Numbered from the stretch's first letter, positions 19,525 through 28,762 are shown. The stretch is 49,568 nt of DNA from an uncultured Clostridium sp. (GCA_947653235.1 CANTGH010000009.1:1-49568); one strand, 5' to 3'. Translations and numbers: made by a program. Notes: a model not told the origin generated them from the sequence alone.

Positions 19525-21268
19525 CTAATCAAAAATGGTTTCTTCTTTCGAAGATTGTTGAACATAAAGTTTGCTATACAAACCTTTTCTATGAATTAAT
19601 ATTTCATGATTTCCTGCTTCTATAATATTGCCTTCATCTAATACAATAATTTTATCAGCATCTTTAATATCTGAAATTCGATTTGAAATAATAATACAAG
19701 TCTTTCCTTTCATCAATTCTTTAATATTTTTTAGTAATGCTTCTTCCGTTCGATTATCTAAAGCACAAAATGTATCATCAAAAATAACAATATTACTTTT
19801 CTGTAAAAATGCTCTAGAAATTACCAGTCTTTGTTTTTGTCCACCTGATAAATCCACTCCACGTTCACCAATGGTAGTATAAATTCCCTCATTCATTTTG
19901 CAAATATCATCATGAATCATAGCTCTTTGTGTACTTTCTTCAATTTCTTTATCTTCGTACCCCTCTCTAAAAAGACTAATATTATCTTTTAACGTGCTAG
20001 AAAATAAAAAAGGATCTTGCGTTATATAACAAATACTTTTTCTTAAAACATTCAATGGAATATCATTAATATCCACTCCACCAATACTAATTTTTCCATT
20101 TGGCACTGGATACAATTTCAACAATAAATTCATCAAAGTTGTTTTTCCACTACCAATCGTACCAATAATTCCTAATGTTTCTCCTTCTTTTATTTCAAGA
20201 TTGATATGATTCAATGCAACTTCAATATTTTGTGCATAGTTATAAGTTAAATCATGAATGACAATATCTCCAGCTATCGTATTTGAAGATTTTACATCTT
20301 TACTTCCAATTTTTTCTCTTTCTAAAGAAAATACTTTATCTAATCTATGATACGAAATTTGTGCTCTTTTAAATCTTGCTATAATTCCTGGCAGCCAAGA
20401 TACTGGTCCAACAAACAAGCCAATATAACCATTAAAAGCAATAAATTCACCTGTTGTAATCGTTCCCTCTAACACTAATTTTGAACCATAGATTAACGAA
20501 ATTCCATAACACAATCCAAAACATATATTAATACAAGTTGACAACAAAGCAGAATGTACATCCACACTATTATTGGCATGCTTTAAGTTTTTATTTCTTT
20601 TTATAAATTCTTTTAATTGACTAACTTCTCCTGCATATGCCTTGGTCGTTTTGATACTATCTGTACTTTCTTGGACAAACTCAGACATTTGTGTATAATA
20701 TCTTTGTGACCTTTTAAAACTAATTTCAACATATTTTTTTATCCAAACAACTAAAAAGCTCGTTACAACAATTGGGCACATGGTAACCAAAGTCAACTTT
20801 AAATTAACACCAGATGTCATTCTATATGTCACAATCAGAAAAATTATTAATATTCGTGAACCGAAGTGAAATAATTCGATAAAGAAAAACTCTCATTTCT
20901 CCTATGTCTTTCGTAAAATAAGACATTAATTCACCATTTTTAGTATTTTGTAAATTTGTCATTTTTATTTTCATAAATTGATCAAATAGTTTGTTTTTAA
21001 TATCTTTCTCAAAACCACGTGAAATAAGTCCTACTGTATATCGCCATGGCAATCTTGCCAACAACAATCCAATTGCTGTTAGTAATAAATACATAACCTG
21101 TCTTATAATTAGCAATTTATTTTGTTCTGTATAATATAACAAATCTACAATCCTACCAATAATATAGGGTGGAATAGTCAATAAATATATATTAATTGCT
21201 ATAAATACAAATACGATTACAAATTGTATTTTATATTTTTTTAGTATTTTTATAATGATTTTTTTCAT
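19525..21268 (-). CDS. ABC exporter subunit, intact only with a +1 frameshift at CGG (20863-20861)
   Basis: Two overlapping frames encode one protein. The first (21268 to 20822) gives the N-terminus with two to three membrane segments up to RVFLYRIISL, then meets CGG and stops 15 codons later. The second (to 19525) supplies the remaining membrane segments and the complete ATPase: Walker A GTIGSGKTT, ITQDPF, LSGGQKQR, Walker B IVIFDDT. Skipping only the C at 20863 joins them as IISL-GSRILIIFLIVTYRM, a continuous membrane helix, giving about 580 residues, the family norm. The only GTG start available to the second frame alone would lose a third of the membrane domain. It may be a pseudogene on its own, but the same CGG event recurs in three other genes here. 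First gene of the exporter operon. Confidence 0.85.
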
Positions 21269-21299
21269 TTGTTTCTCCTCAAGATATTCTTACTTTTCT

Positions 21300-21328
21300 A
21301 TTATAACTGTATCCTTTCTATATTGCAA
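21300..21328 (-). promoter_or_regulatory. Promoter of the ABC exporter operon
   Basis: TTGCAA (21323-21328) and TATAAT (21300-21305) on the minus strand with a 17-nt spacer, upstream of the exporter start at 21268. Confidence 0.75.
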
Positions 21329-21329
21329 C

Positions 21330-21367
21330 AATGTTACATAAATGTTATATTTCATTTCTGTAACATT
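21330..21367. promoter_or_regulatory. Inverted repeat next to the exporter -35 box, candidate operator
   Basis: AATGTTAC (21330-21337) and GTAACATT (21360-21367) form a perfect 8-bp inverted repeat with a 22-nt spacer, abutting the -35 box. The spacer carries a further ATGTTA half. No T-run follows on the minus strand, so it is a poor terminator for yraN and a better candidate regulator site. Confidence 0.45.
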
Positions 21368-21370
21368 TAT

Positions 21371-21724
21371 CTACCATAATGCATTTTTTACATGTTTAAT
21401 ATAAAATTCACCTCTTCTAACATACACTTCAATAATATCAAATCGAACAAATTCATTTTCTAATCTATGTTTACTAATATAATATGTCGTTGCTTTTTTT
21501 ATATGTTTCTTTTTATATAAATCAACTGCCTCTCGTGCTTCACCATACTTTTTCGAACCTCTCGTCTTCACTTCTATGAAAACCAACTCTTTTTTATCCA
21601 TAGCAATAATGTCAATTTCTCCATAGCTACATTTAAAATTTCGTAAGATAATACAATATCCCAACTTTTCTAAGAAATTACTAGCAACTTTTTCTCCTTT
21701 TTTTCCTAATTCTATATTCGTCAT
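21371..21724 (-). CDS. yraN: YraN/UPF0102 family nuclease-like protein
   Basis: About 117 residues with the family's restriction-endonuclease-like core: E in ELGKKGEKVA, GEIDIIA near residue 36, and FIEVKTR near residue 50, the D-ExK arrangement. The cellular role is not well settled; it is often linked to Holliday-junction or DNA repair work. ATG at 21724 has AAAGGA about 7 nt upstream and avoids overlap with dprA, so the longer frame from 21760 is rejected. It is the last gene of comM-dprA-yraN, an order common in Firmicutes, where these genes share a DNA-uptake and recombination theme. Confidence 0.9.
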   Translation of the reverse strand: MTNIELGKKGEKVASNFLEKLGYCIILRNFKCSYGEIDIIAMDKKELVFIEVKTRGSKKYGEAREAVDLYKKKHIKKATTYYISKHRLENEFVRFDIIEVYVRRGEFYIKHVKNALW

Positions 21725-21750
21725 TATAATTCCTTTCTCATTTTTAGGTC

Positions 21751-22632
21751 TTATACACATTTATATCCAACACCAATCTCCTGTGTAATAATTCCTTCTA
21801 GTTCCATATCAGCTAACAAATGCAAAGTCTGTCTTAAATTCTTTTCTCTTGTATTTTGTACAATTTCCTCAACTGATAATGTTTGATTGTGTAAAATTTT
21901 CACAATTTCTTGATATTCTTCTTTCACATCCCATAAAATAATTTGTTCTTCCTTTCTTGTTTTCCCCAATTGATACATAAATTGTGGAAAATATGAAAGA
22001 ACATCCTCTATATTGGTAACCAACTTAGCACCTTCCTGAATTAATTTATTCACTCCCACACCATAAGAATTATCTAACCTTCCTGGCAATGCCATAACTA
22101 CTTTTCCTTGTTGATAGGCTAGTTTAGCTGTAACACTCGTTCCACTTCTGTAAGCTGCTTCTATAATTAACACACCTTCCGATAATCCACTCACAATTCT
22201 ATTCCTTTCTAAAAATCGTTCACTTTTGGTACCTACACTTGGTGGATATTCTGTTATCACCAAACTATTACTTTGAATTATATTTTCAAACAATCCTAAG
22301 TTCTCTTTTGGAAAAATATGCTCAAATCCACCTCCCAACACCGCAATTGTTTCTCCGCCATATTTTAATACAGTCCTATGTGCTACACTATCCGTTCCAA
22401 TAGCCATACCACTTACAACTGGAATATCTTTTTCTACCATTTTTTGTGCAAAATACTCACAATTCTTTGTCCCATATTTTGTTATATGACGTGTGCCTAC
22501 AATGGCTAAACTAGGTTTAGCCAATAAATCAATATTTCCAATAGCATATAATTTAGCTGGCGGATTTTTTATTTTTCTTAATTTTTCTGGAAATTTTTCA
22601 TCGTTTATACTCAATTCTTGAATTTCTCTCAT
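21751..22632 (-). CDS. dprA: DNA processing protein DprA (Smf)
   Basis: 293 residues. The Rossmann-like DNA-binding core is clear: LAIVGTRH, VVSGMAIGTDS-AH, TIAVLGGG, the ERNRIVSGLS motif and ALPGR near residue 213. A short C-terminal winged-helix (about 230-293, LRQTLHLLADMELEGII) follows. The N-terminal SAM-like domain seen in longer DprA proteins is reduced. In competent bacteria DprA binds incoming single-stranded DNA and loads RecA. Its start overlaps the stop of comM by 4 nt, so translation is coupled. Confidence 0.95.
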   Translation of the reverse strand: MREIQELSINDEKFPEKLRKIKNPPAKLYAIGNIDLLAKPSLAIVGTRHITKYGTKNCEYFAQKMVEKDIPVVSGMAIGTDSVAHRTVLKYGGETIAVLGGGFEHIFPKENLGLFENIIQSNSLVITEYPPSVGTKSERFLERNRIVSGLSEGVLIIEAAYRSGTSVTAKLAYQQGKVVMALPGRLDNSYGVGVNKLIQEGAKLVTNIEDVLSYFPQFMYQLGKTRKEEQIILWDVKEEYQEIVKILHNQTLSVEEIVQNTREKNLRQTLHLLADMELEGIITQEIGVGYKCV

Positions 22633-24149
22633 ATTCTATCCAAACTCCTATATTGAATTGCCTCCATTAAATGGATTTTTTGTATGCTATCACAACCATC
22701 CAAATCAGCTATTGTCCTAGCTACTTTTAATATTTTTGAATACGCACGTGCACTAAGGTTTAATCTCTCAAAAAATTGACTTAACATTTCACTCGATTCC
22801 TTATCTAATCTACAATACTTTTCCATTAATTGAGGTGTTAATTCTGCATTTGAAAACATTTCTAAATCTTGATAACGATGCATTTGAACATTTCTTGCTT
22901 CATTCACTCTTTTTCGAATATCAGCAGAGCATTCTGTGCTTCGCATTTCTAGTTTTTTATAATCAACACTCGGTACTTGAATATGAATATCAAATCGATC
23001 CAACAAAGGACCACTTAGTTTAGCTCTATAATTTTCTTTCTGTTTTTGTGTGCAGCTACATTTCTTTTCCTTACTTCCCAAATAACCACACGGACAAGGA
23101 TTCATACTAGCAACCAACATAAAATTACAAGGATATGTTAAACTTGCTCCCACTCGGCTAATCGTAACTTTTCTATCTTCCAATGGTCCTCTCAAAACCT
23201 CCAAAGTATTTCGATTAAATTCCAATAATTCATCCAAAAATAACACACCATAATGCGATAAACTAATCTCTCCAGGCTTCGGAATCTTTCCTCCACCAAT
23301 TAATCCATTAGCAGATATTGTATGATGTGGATTTCGAAATGGTCTTTGTGTTACAAGTGTATCTTCTCCTAATTTTCCAGCAATACTATGTATTTTAGTT
23401 ATTTCTAAAGCTTCTTCAAATGTTAAATCTGGTAAAATGGTGGGTAATCTCATTGCCATCATTGTTTTTCCTGAGCCAGGGCTTCCAATCATTAAACAAT
23501 TGTGCCCACCAGCAGCTGCTATTTCTAATGCCCTTTTCATAGTTTCTTGTCCTTTCACTTCAGAAAAATCCAATTTGATATTTTGATTACTTTTTAAAAC
23601 TTCTTCTAACTCTACTTTTTCCTCTTTTATCACAATTTCACCATTTAAAAATTGTATTACTTGCTTTAAATTAGACACACCAATCACTTGTAATTCCTTC
23701 ACAATAGCAGCTTCTTTCGCATTTTCTTTTGGAACAATGACTCGTTTTATTCCATACTTTAAGGCTTCCACACAAATGGGTAAAATTCCATTTATCTTAT
23801 TAATTTTTCCATTTAAAGACAATTCTCCAACAATAATCGTATTTTCCAAGCCAGTTTCCTCAATCGCATCCATAGAACGCAAAATCCCAACTGCAATTGC
23901 TAAATCCAGCATGGAACCTTCCTTTTTCAGATTGGCTGGTGATAAATTAATAATATACTTTCGACTTAATACCTCATATCCACAATTTTTTATTGCTGTT
24001 CGAACTCTTTCTTTTGATTCACGAATAGAAGCATCTGGTAACCCCACTACTTCCCAAGTTGGCATACCTGCCGAAATGTCAACTTCTACATTAATTAGAA
24101 CACCATCCAACCCTTGAAGTGACAAGCTTTTTATGATTGATAACGACAA
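22629..24149 (-). CDS. comM: ComM/YifB family Mg-chelatase-like AAA+ ATPase
   Basis: 506 residues. The N-terminal Lon-protease-like fold contains VVGLPDASIRESKERVR and NLSPANLKKEGS. The AAA+ module has Walker A GSPGSGKT near residue 220, Walker B LFLDEL and the NPCPCGYLG segment typical of YifB. A C-terminal Mg-chelatase domain ends the protein. Family members such as Haemophilus ComM act as hexameric helicases that help branch migration during transformation. The start codon is TTG at 24149, 7 nt after AGGAG. First gene of the comM-dprA-yraN unit. Confidence 0.93.
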   Translation of the reverse strand: MSLSIIKSLSLQGLDGVLINVEVDISAGMPTWEVVGLPDASIRESKERVRTAIKNCGYEVLSRKYIINLSPANLKKEGSMLDLAIAVGILRSMDAIEETGLENTIIVGELSLNGKINKINGILPICVEALKYGIKRVIVPKENAKEAAIVKELQVIGVSNLKQVIQFLNGEIVIKEEKVELEEVLKSNQNIKLDFSEVKGQETMKRALEIAAAGGHNCLMIGSPGSGKTMMAMRLPTILPDLTFEEALEITKIHSIAGKLGEDTLVTQRPFRNPHHTISANGLIGGGKIPKPGEISLSHYGVLFLDELLEFNRNTLEVLRGPLEDRKVTISRVGASLTYPCNFMLVASMNPCPCGYLGSKEKKCSCTQKQKENYRAKLSGPLLDRFDIHIQVPSVDYKKLEMRSTECSADIRKRVNEARNVQMHRYQDLEMFSNAELTPQLMEKYCRLDKESSEMLSQFFERLNLSARAYSKILKVARTIADLDGCDSIQKIHLMEAIQYRSLDRI

Positions 24150-24287
24150 ATTATCTCTCCTCTCTTTTTTTTATTTTTAAATTGATTTTTTCATTTCGAA
24201 TTGAAATAAGAATAAACTTTTTTAGAATAGTAGCTTTATATTATCATCATGTTTTACATTTGTCAATAATGTTTTTAAAATTTTTCC

Positions 24288-24316
24288 TTGAAATTTCAAA
24301 ATAAATATAATATAGT
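24288..24316 (+). promoter_or_regulatory. Putative promoter
   Basis: TTGAAA (24288-24293) and TATAGT (24311-24316) with a 17-nt spacer, upstream of the small membrane protein gene starting at 24349. Confidence 0.65.
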
Positions 24317-24348
24317 ATAAGAATAAAATAAAAATGAGGTACTAATTT

Positions 24349-24951
24349 ATGAAAGATTTTTACGAAGAGCCACGTCGTTTAAATATAAAAAAAGTTGTTA
24401 TCATTGGCAGTATTTTCGTAATTCTATTAATTGGCTTAATTTTATTAATTGCTCATAAAATTTCTACAAAAAAAGAACCCAAAAATACCGAAATACTAGC
24501 CAATACAACCATATTCAAAAGTTCTGACAATACCATTAGCATTGAACTTTCTAATACTTTTAATTTGAAGCCATATCAGTCTAATTTAGACTATTTAATG
24601 GAATTACGTTCAAAAGATAATCTGAACATTTTCATTTCCAAAGAAGATGCTCTTCAAAATCGTGATTTTTCTGCTGTTGTTGAAGCAGATAAACTAGCAT
24701 TTTTAAGTAATTTTGAAAGCTATTCTAATTTATCAGAAACCAAACAACTTTCTATTAACAATAATCTAGCTTACACTTACAGTTTTCATTATCTCGACAA
24801 AACCTTAAATCAAGCCTTTTATTTGCAAGTCGCTTGGCTTCAAATAGAAAATACTTATTATATATTTGATATTGAATTTCCTCTAGATGATTTACCTTTT
24901 AATACAAATATCGCCTCTTCTGTTCTTTCTTCTTTTAAAATCAACTCCTAA
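24349..24951 (+). CDS. Membrane-anchored protein of unknown function
   Basis: 200 residues. A 14-residue basic cytoplasmic tail and a single helix (about 16-37) precede an extracellular domain of roughly 150 residues with alternating beta strands (TISIELSNTF, LNIFISKED, YYIFDIEFPLDD). No cysteine lipobox. The domain resembles PsbP-like or DUF4367-type extracytoplasmic folds in pattern only; I cannot name it. The ribosome binding site is a modest GAGGT. The gene is monocistronic, between a promoter and a bidirectional terminator, and faces the BlaI-like gene. Confidence 0.65.
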   Translation: MKDFYEEPRRLNIKKVVIIGSIFVILLIGLILLIAHKISTKKEPKNTEILANTTIFKSSDNTISIELSNTFNLKPYQSNLDYLMELRSKDNLNIFISKEDALQNRDFSAVVEADKLAFLSNFESYSNLSETKQLSINNNLAYTYSFHYLDKTLNQAFYLQVAWLQIENTYYIFDIEFPLDDLPFNTNIASSVLSSFKINS

Positions 24952-24985
24952 AAAAGCGACTTCAAAACAAAGTCGCTTTTATTTT
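24951..24985. terminator. Bidirectional terminator
   Basis: The 11-bp stem AAAAGCGACTT / AAGTCGCTTTT with T-rich tails on both strands lies between convergent genes. Confidence 0.88.
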
Positions 24986-25373
24986 AATTATTTTTTTCCT
25001 TTCGTACTATAATTTCATCAATTTTTTGTATAAGACTTTTCATTTCACTTACAGTTAAACCTAATTGGCAATATTGTAACACCAATTCATCGATACAATC
25101 ATTATACCATTTTTGTAACAATTTTTTAGTCATAGTCATTTTATATTTTTCTTCCTCTATAATTGGTCTATAAGTATAAGTCTTTCCTTGTTTTTTTACA
25201 ATCTCTATCGCTCCTTTTACAAGTAATCGCTTAATCAAAGTTCTGATTGTGTTAAAATTCCAATTTATATTCTTTTGTTCTTTCAGTTCCTCTATAATTT
25301 CTACAGAAGTTGTTTCCTTTCGTTTCCAGATAACTTTCATTACTTCTAATTCTGCCTCCGATATTTTCACCAT
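24984..25373 (-). CDS. BlaI/MecI/CopY-family transcriptional repressor
   Basis: 129 residues. The N-terminal winged helix is clear (ISEAELEVMKVIWKRKE, then NTIRTLIKRLLVKGAI and a TYTYRPII wing), and a C-terminal helical dimerisation segment runs from about residue 85. Family members repress beta-lactamase, penicillin-binding protein or metal-efflux genes and are usually inactivated by a BlaR1/MecR1 sensor protease. No such sensor is adjacent, so this copy is an orphan or acts differently. ATG is preceded by AAAAAGGGGGG. It is transcribed divergently from the Xre-like gene. Confidence 0.88.
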   Translation of the reverse strand: MVKISEAELEVMKVIWKRKETTSVEIIEELKEQKNINWNFNTIRTLIKRLLVKGAIEIVKKQGKTYTYRPIIEEEKYKMTMTKKLLQKWYNDCIDELVLQYCQLGLTVSEMKSLIQKIDEIIVRKEKNN

Positions 25374-25429
25374 ACAAATCCCCCCTTTTTTTCTATTAAA
25401 TTTTCAAAAAGTGAACAGTCTTCCTGTTT

Positions 25430-25459
25430 ATTATAGCATAAATAGTATTATAAAATCAA
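25430..25459 (-). promoter_or_regulatory. Putative promoter of the BlaI-like gene
   Basis: TTGATT (25454-25459) and TATAAT (25430-25435) on the minus strand with an 18-nt spacer. No clear TACA/TGTA dyad of the known BlaI operator type was seen around it. Confidence 0.6.
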
Positions 25460-25546
25460 TAAAAAGATTAAATAGTTTTTTATACTATTTTAACCATATA
25501 ACACTTTTTTTAGTTTTTCAATACTTTTGACATTCTTATATATAAT

Positions 25547-25577
25547 TTGACAAAATTCGACAAATTGTATTTAAAAT
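25547..25577 (+). promoter_or_regulatory. Putative promoter of the Xre-like gene
   Basis: Perfect TTGACA at 25547-25552 with a weak -10, either TTTAAA (17-nt spacer) or TAAAAT at 25572-25577 (19-nt spacer). A second TTGACA at 25527-25532 has no -10 at the right distance. Confidence 0.5.
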
Positions 25578-25608
25578 AGATAACCACTACCTAAAGGAGG
25601 AGACAACT

Positions 25609-25851
25609 TTGAAAAAATTTAATAACAAACCCAATATCATAGGTAATCTTATCAAAACCGCTCGTGAAAAGAAAAAATATACGAAAGTAGACTTGTGTAG
25701 AGAACTTGAATTACTTGGTATAGAAATGTCTCGTAATGAAATTTATCGTATTGAACATAATCAAATGATTGTTAAAGATTTTGAGTTGGTTGCTTTTTGT
25801 ATTGTTTTAGACATTGATTTTAACGATTTAAAAAGCTTCTTTGATTTATAA
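25609..25851 (+). CDS. Small Xre-family helix-turn-helix regulator
   Basis: 80 residues, essentially a single HTH_3 domain: helix 1 IGNLIKTAREKKKYTKVDLCREL, recognition region EMSRNEIYRIEHNQ, and a C-terminal FELVAFCIVLDI helix. The start codon is TTG, 8 nt after a strong AAAGGAGG. The last 6 nt overlap the 3' end of the convergent PiT gene, with no terminator between them. Target unknown; single-domain proteins of this kind are often autoregulators. Confidence 0.8.
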   Translation: MKKFNNKPNIIGNLIKTAREKKKYTKVDLCRELELLGIEMSRNEIYRIEHNQMIVKDFELVAFCIVLDIDFNDLKSFFDL

Positions 25852-26844
25852 CCCACAAATGGCTCTTAAGATAAGTGCCAAAAAATAACCAATCATAGCT
25901 GAAATTGGAAAATTCCAAAACCATGCTTTACAAATTCCAAATACTTTTGAGCGATCGATTTTACTTTTCTGACTATTTCCAATTGCAATAATAGACATTG
26001 TTTTTGCATGCGTTGTACTAACTGGCATCCCTGCCATACTTGCAATAAACAATGTAAATACAGTAGTAATATCACTCATCAAAGCCTGCTTATTATCCAA
26101 TAGAACCATTTGACTTCCTATATTCTCTACAATTTTCTTTCCCCCAATAGACACTCCCATTGCCATTATAAAAGCTGTATATATAATAATACCAACATAA
26201 TCTAATGGATTAATAAGATTTGGAATTGGCACATTTTTTACTAAACTAAAAAATAAAATTAAAATTCCAATAAATTTTTGTCCATCTTGCGCTCCATGCA
26301 TAAAAGACATGCCACAACATCCTATTACTTGCCACTTTTCAATTTTATCATGTTTTAAATTAACAACTCGTTCAAATATTTTCGTTATTATATATCCTAC
26401 CACTATTGTTCCCAAAATAGACCATATTAATCCAACCAAAACATTCTTCCATTCATATAAATTAACAGATTTCCAACCATACATAGCAATTGCCGCTCCT
26501 GTTAATCCAGCAATTAATCCATGTGTCTCACTTGTTGGAATACCAAATTTCATAGCAATTAAAGCAAACAAAATAACAGCAATCATCCCAGACATTAAAA
26601 CAATCATTCCTTTTTTAGTATCTGTTAAATCCACCATTGAACTAATACAATTGGCTACAGAAATGTTCACAAAGCTCATGACAATAATGCCAATAAAATT
26701 GAAAATCGCACTTAAATTTGCCGCTTTTCGAAAAGGCATAACTTTTGTTCCTACTAAAGTTGCAATCGCATTGGGTGCATCCGTTATAGCATTGGTAAAT
26801 ATTAAAATAATAACAATCATAAACGTTAAAATATAAATTATCAA
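25846..26844 (-). CDS. pit: PiT-family inorganic phosphate transporter
   Basis: 332 residues, about ten membrane segments. Both PiT signature repeats are present: TNAITDAPNAIATLVG near the N-terminus and FMHGAQDGQKFIG in the second half, with the second membrane-entry motif PVSTTHAKT near the C-terminus. Family members import phosphate (or metal-phosphate) using the proton or sodium gradient. The PhoU-like DUF47 partner commonly found beside such genes is not in the window. It converges on and slightly overlaps the Xre-like gene. Confidence 0.92.
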   Translation of the reverse strand: MIIYILTFMIVIILIFTNAITDAPNAIATLVGTKVMPFRKAANLSAIFNFIGIIVMSFVNISVANCISSMVDLTDTKKGMIVLMSGMIAVILFALIAMKFGIPTSETHGLIAGLTGAAIAMYGWKSVNLYEWKNVLVGLIWSILGTIVVGYIITKIFERVVNLKHDKIEKWQVIGCCGMSFMHGAQDGQKFIGILILFFSLVKNVPIPNLINPLDYVGIIIYTAFIMAMGVSIGGKKIVENIGSQMVLLDNKQALMSDITTVFTLFIASMAGMPVSTTHAKTMSIIAIGNSQKSKIDRSKVFGICKAWFWNFPISAMIGYFLALILRAICGL

Positions 26845-26925
26845 AATAAATCATTTCCCCTTTATTTTTGTTCTATTTAAGTGTATAATAGATACAATAT
26901 ATTATTACCGAAAGAGGAGATTTTA

Positions 26926-28029
26926 ATGATTTTTCGAAAAAAATTTTTCATTTTATTCACTATTTTTTTATTCACTTATTTTTTAATACAAAACTATGTT
27001 TTAGCACAAGAGCTAACGATTTATTCCCCATCCGCTATTTTAATAAATACTCATACTGGTGAAACTTTATATGAAAAAAATTCTAATACACTTATGTATC
27101 CAGCCAGTACCACAAAAATCCTAACAGCCATTATTGCTATAGAAAACTGTGACTTATCCGAAAAACTCACCGCAAGTCAATCTGCTGTTACCTCTATCAA
27201 ACAGGGCTATACAAATGCTAAAATTCAAGTAGGAGAGCAATTATCCATGGAAGATTTACTTTATGCACTTTTACTAAAATCAGCTAACGAAGCTGCCAAC
27301 ATAATTGCTGAACGCATTGGTGGCACAATTGAAAATTTTGCTCATATCATGAATTCCAAAGCAATTGAACTTGGCTGTAGTAGCACTCACTTTGTCAATG
27401 CTAACGGTATTCATGATGAACAACATTACACAACCGCACATGATTTAGCAATTATAGCAAAATATTGTATGCAAAATGAAACATTTCGAAAAATTATTTG
27501 TACGAAAGAATATACTTTACCTGCAACTGAACAATATCCTTCTAATGATAGAATCTTAATCAACACCAACAGTTTAATGGCAGAAAATAGTCCTTTCTAT
27601 TATCCCTATGCCATTGCTGGAAAAACAGGATTTACAACACAAGCCAAAAATTGTCTAATTTGCATGAGCAAAAAAGACGATCTTGAACTCATTTCAGTTG
27701 TTTTACATGCCGAAACAACACCAGACGGTAGAAGTGCAAGGTATTTAGATACCATTACTTTATTAGAATATGGTAACCAACACTACCAATCCACAGTAAT
27801 ACCAGCAAAAAACGAACTTCCTTCAGAGCCTAACATACAAGAAACTATTTCTGAACCAATTCCCCTAGAAAATAATACAGAAACCTCTACCATTCATTTT
27901 ATGCCTATTATATCAATATTCCTTGCATTATTTTTTCTTCGATTGTGCATTTACTTTATCCGAAAGCACATTATCTTCTATCGTTCTGAAAAATTAAAAA
28001 AACGTGCTAGAAAATATCTAAACCCATAA
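26926..28029 (+). CDS. D-alanyl-D-alanine carboxypeptidase (S11, DacA/DacF-like), first copy
   Basis: About 367 residues. Signal peptide (1-27 from this start), then the serine peptidase S11 domain with PASTTK (catalytic Ser and Lys), KSANEAAN (SxN) and KTGFT (KTG). The C-terminal beta domain is short; instead a Pro/Glu-rich linker leads to a membrane helix and a basic RKRARK-like tail, so it is held by a C-terminal helix. It trims the fifth D-Ala from peptidoglycan stems. ATG at 26926 follows AGAGGAG by 7 nt, preferred to the ATG at 26881. TATAAT at 26884-26889 is a likely -10. Confidence 0.9.
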   Translation: MIFRKKFFILFTIFLFTYFLIQNYVLAQELTIYSPSAILINTHTGETLYEKNSNTLMYPASTTKILTAIIAIENCDLSEKLTASQSAVTSIKQGYTNAKIQVGEQLSMEDLLYALLLKSANEAANIIAERIGGTIENFAHIMNSKAIELGCSSTHFVNANGIHDEQHYTTAHDLAIIAKYCMQNETFRKIICTKEYTLPATEQYPSNDRILINTNSLMAENSPFYYPYAIAGKTGFTTQAKNCLICMSKKDDLELISVVLHAETTPDGRSARYLDTITLLEYGNQHYQSTVIPAKNELPSEPNIQETISEPIPLENNTETSTIHFMPIISIFLALFFLRLCIYFIRKHIIFYRSEKLKKRARKYLNP

Positions 28030-28060
28030 AAAACTACTTCAAGTTGAAGTAGTTTTCTTT
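28030..28060. terminator. Bidirectional terminator
   Basis: An inverted repeat AACTACTTCAA / TTGAAGTAGTT with T-runs on both strands lies between the first carboxypeptidase gene and comEA. Confidence 0.8.
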
Positions 28061-28669
28061 TTATTTTACAGCTATAAAGTCTTTCATACTTTCATATTTG
28101 CTATCTCCTATGCCAGACACCTTTTTTATATCTTCAATTGCTTGAAATTTCCCATTTTCCTCACGATATGTTATAATTTTCTGTGCCGTTGAAGCACCAA
28201 TTCCTGGAATACTTGTCAGCTCTGTAGCGTTTGCTTTATTAATATTTATTTTTCCATTAGAATTGCTATTGGAAGTAGAAGTTTCGGTAAAAGTACTTAC
28301 TTCCTCTCCTGCTTCTGCCACATTGGGAATATAGATTTTTTCGCCATCTGATACTTCATATGCCAGATTTATATTGTTCAAATCCGCTTGTGCTTTTACA
28401 CCTCCAGCTCCTTTTACAGCATCTTCTATTCTAGCACCTTCTTCTAATTCAATAACACCTGGAATATTTACTTCACCTGTCACATATACTTTCATTTTGC
28501 TTTTTTCTTCTGTCTGTGCTTTTTCTTGTGTCTTATTTTCTACGACGATATTGTTTGTCAAGATATCCTCATAATCATTTGTTCTTTTATGAGTTGAAAA
28601 ATAGTATACCATAGCCAAAATTACTACAATAACTGCTATTACTACTTTCATTATTTTTGGTTTGTCCAT
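28061..28669 (-). CDS. comEA: ComEA-like DNA-binding protein (SLBB + helix-hairpin-helix)
   Basis: 202 residues. One N-terminal membrane helix (about 6-25), a SLBB domain (VYVTGEVNIPGVIELEEG through EKIYIPNV), a Ser/Asn-rich linker, then tandem helix-hairpin-helix motifs: INKANATELTSIPGIG and IEDIKKVSGIG. This is the classic ComEA layout for binding double-stranded DNA at the cell surface during transformation. ComEC and ComFA are not in the window. The gene sits between two carboxypeptidase genes and is transcribed opposite to both. Confidence 0.93.
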   Translation of the reverse strand: MDKPKIMKVVIAVIVVILAMVYYFSTHKRTNDYEDILTNNIVVENKTQEKAQTEEKSKMKVYVTGEVNIPGVIELEEGARIEDAVKGAGGVKAQADLNNINLAYEVSDGEKIYIPNVAEAGEEVSTFTETSTSNSNSNGKININKANATELTSIPGIGASTAQKIITYREENGKFQAIEDIKKVSGIGDSKYESMKDFIAVK

Positions 28670-28707
28670 TTTTTATCCATCCTTTCTTAATTTATTTTAA
28701 AAATTTG

Positions 28708-28736
28708 TTGTATTTTGTTACTATTTAATATATGAT
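28708..28736 (+). promoter_or_regulatory. Promoter of the second carboxypeptidase gene
   Basis: TTGTAT (28708-28713) and TATGAT (28731-28736), spacer 17 nt, about 26 nt before the ATG. Confidence 0.75.
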
Positions 28737-28762
28737 GTAAAAAAAGTTTTTAAGGAGTTTAT

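Noticed and set aside
20822..20880. prfB-like P-site slippage as the cause of the ABC frameshift
   Set aside because: CTT could re-pair at +1 as in prfB, but no upstream Shine-Dalgarno element is present and the other CGG sites follow GTA, ACA and GGA, which cannot re-pair in the same way.
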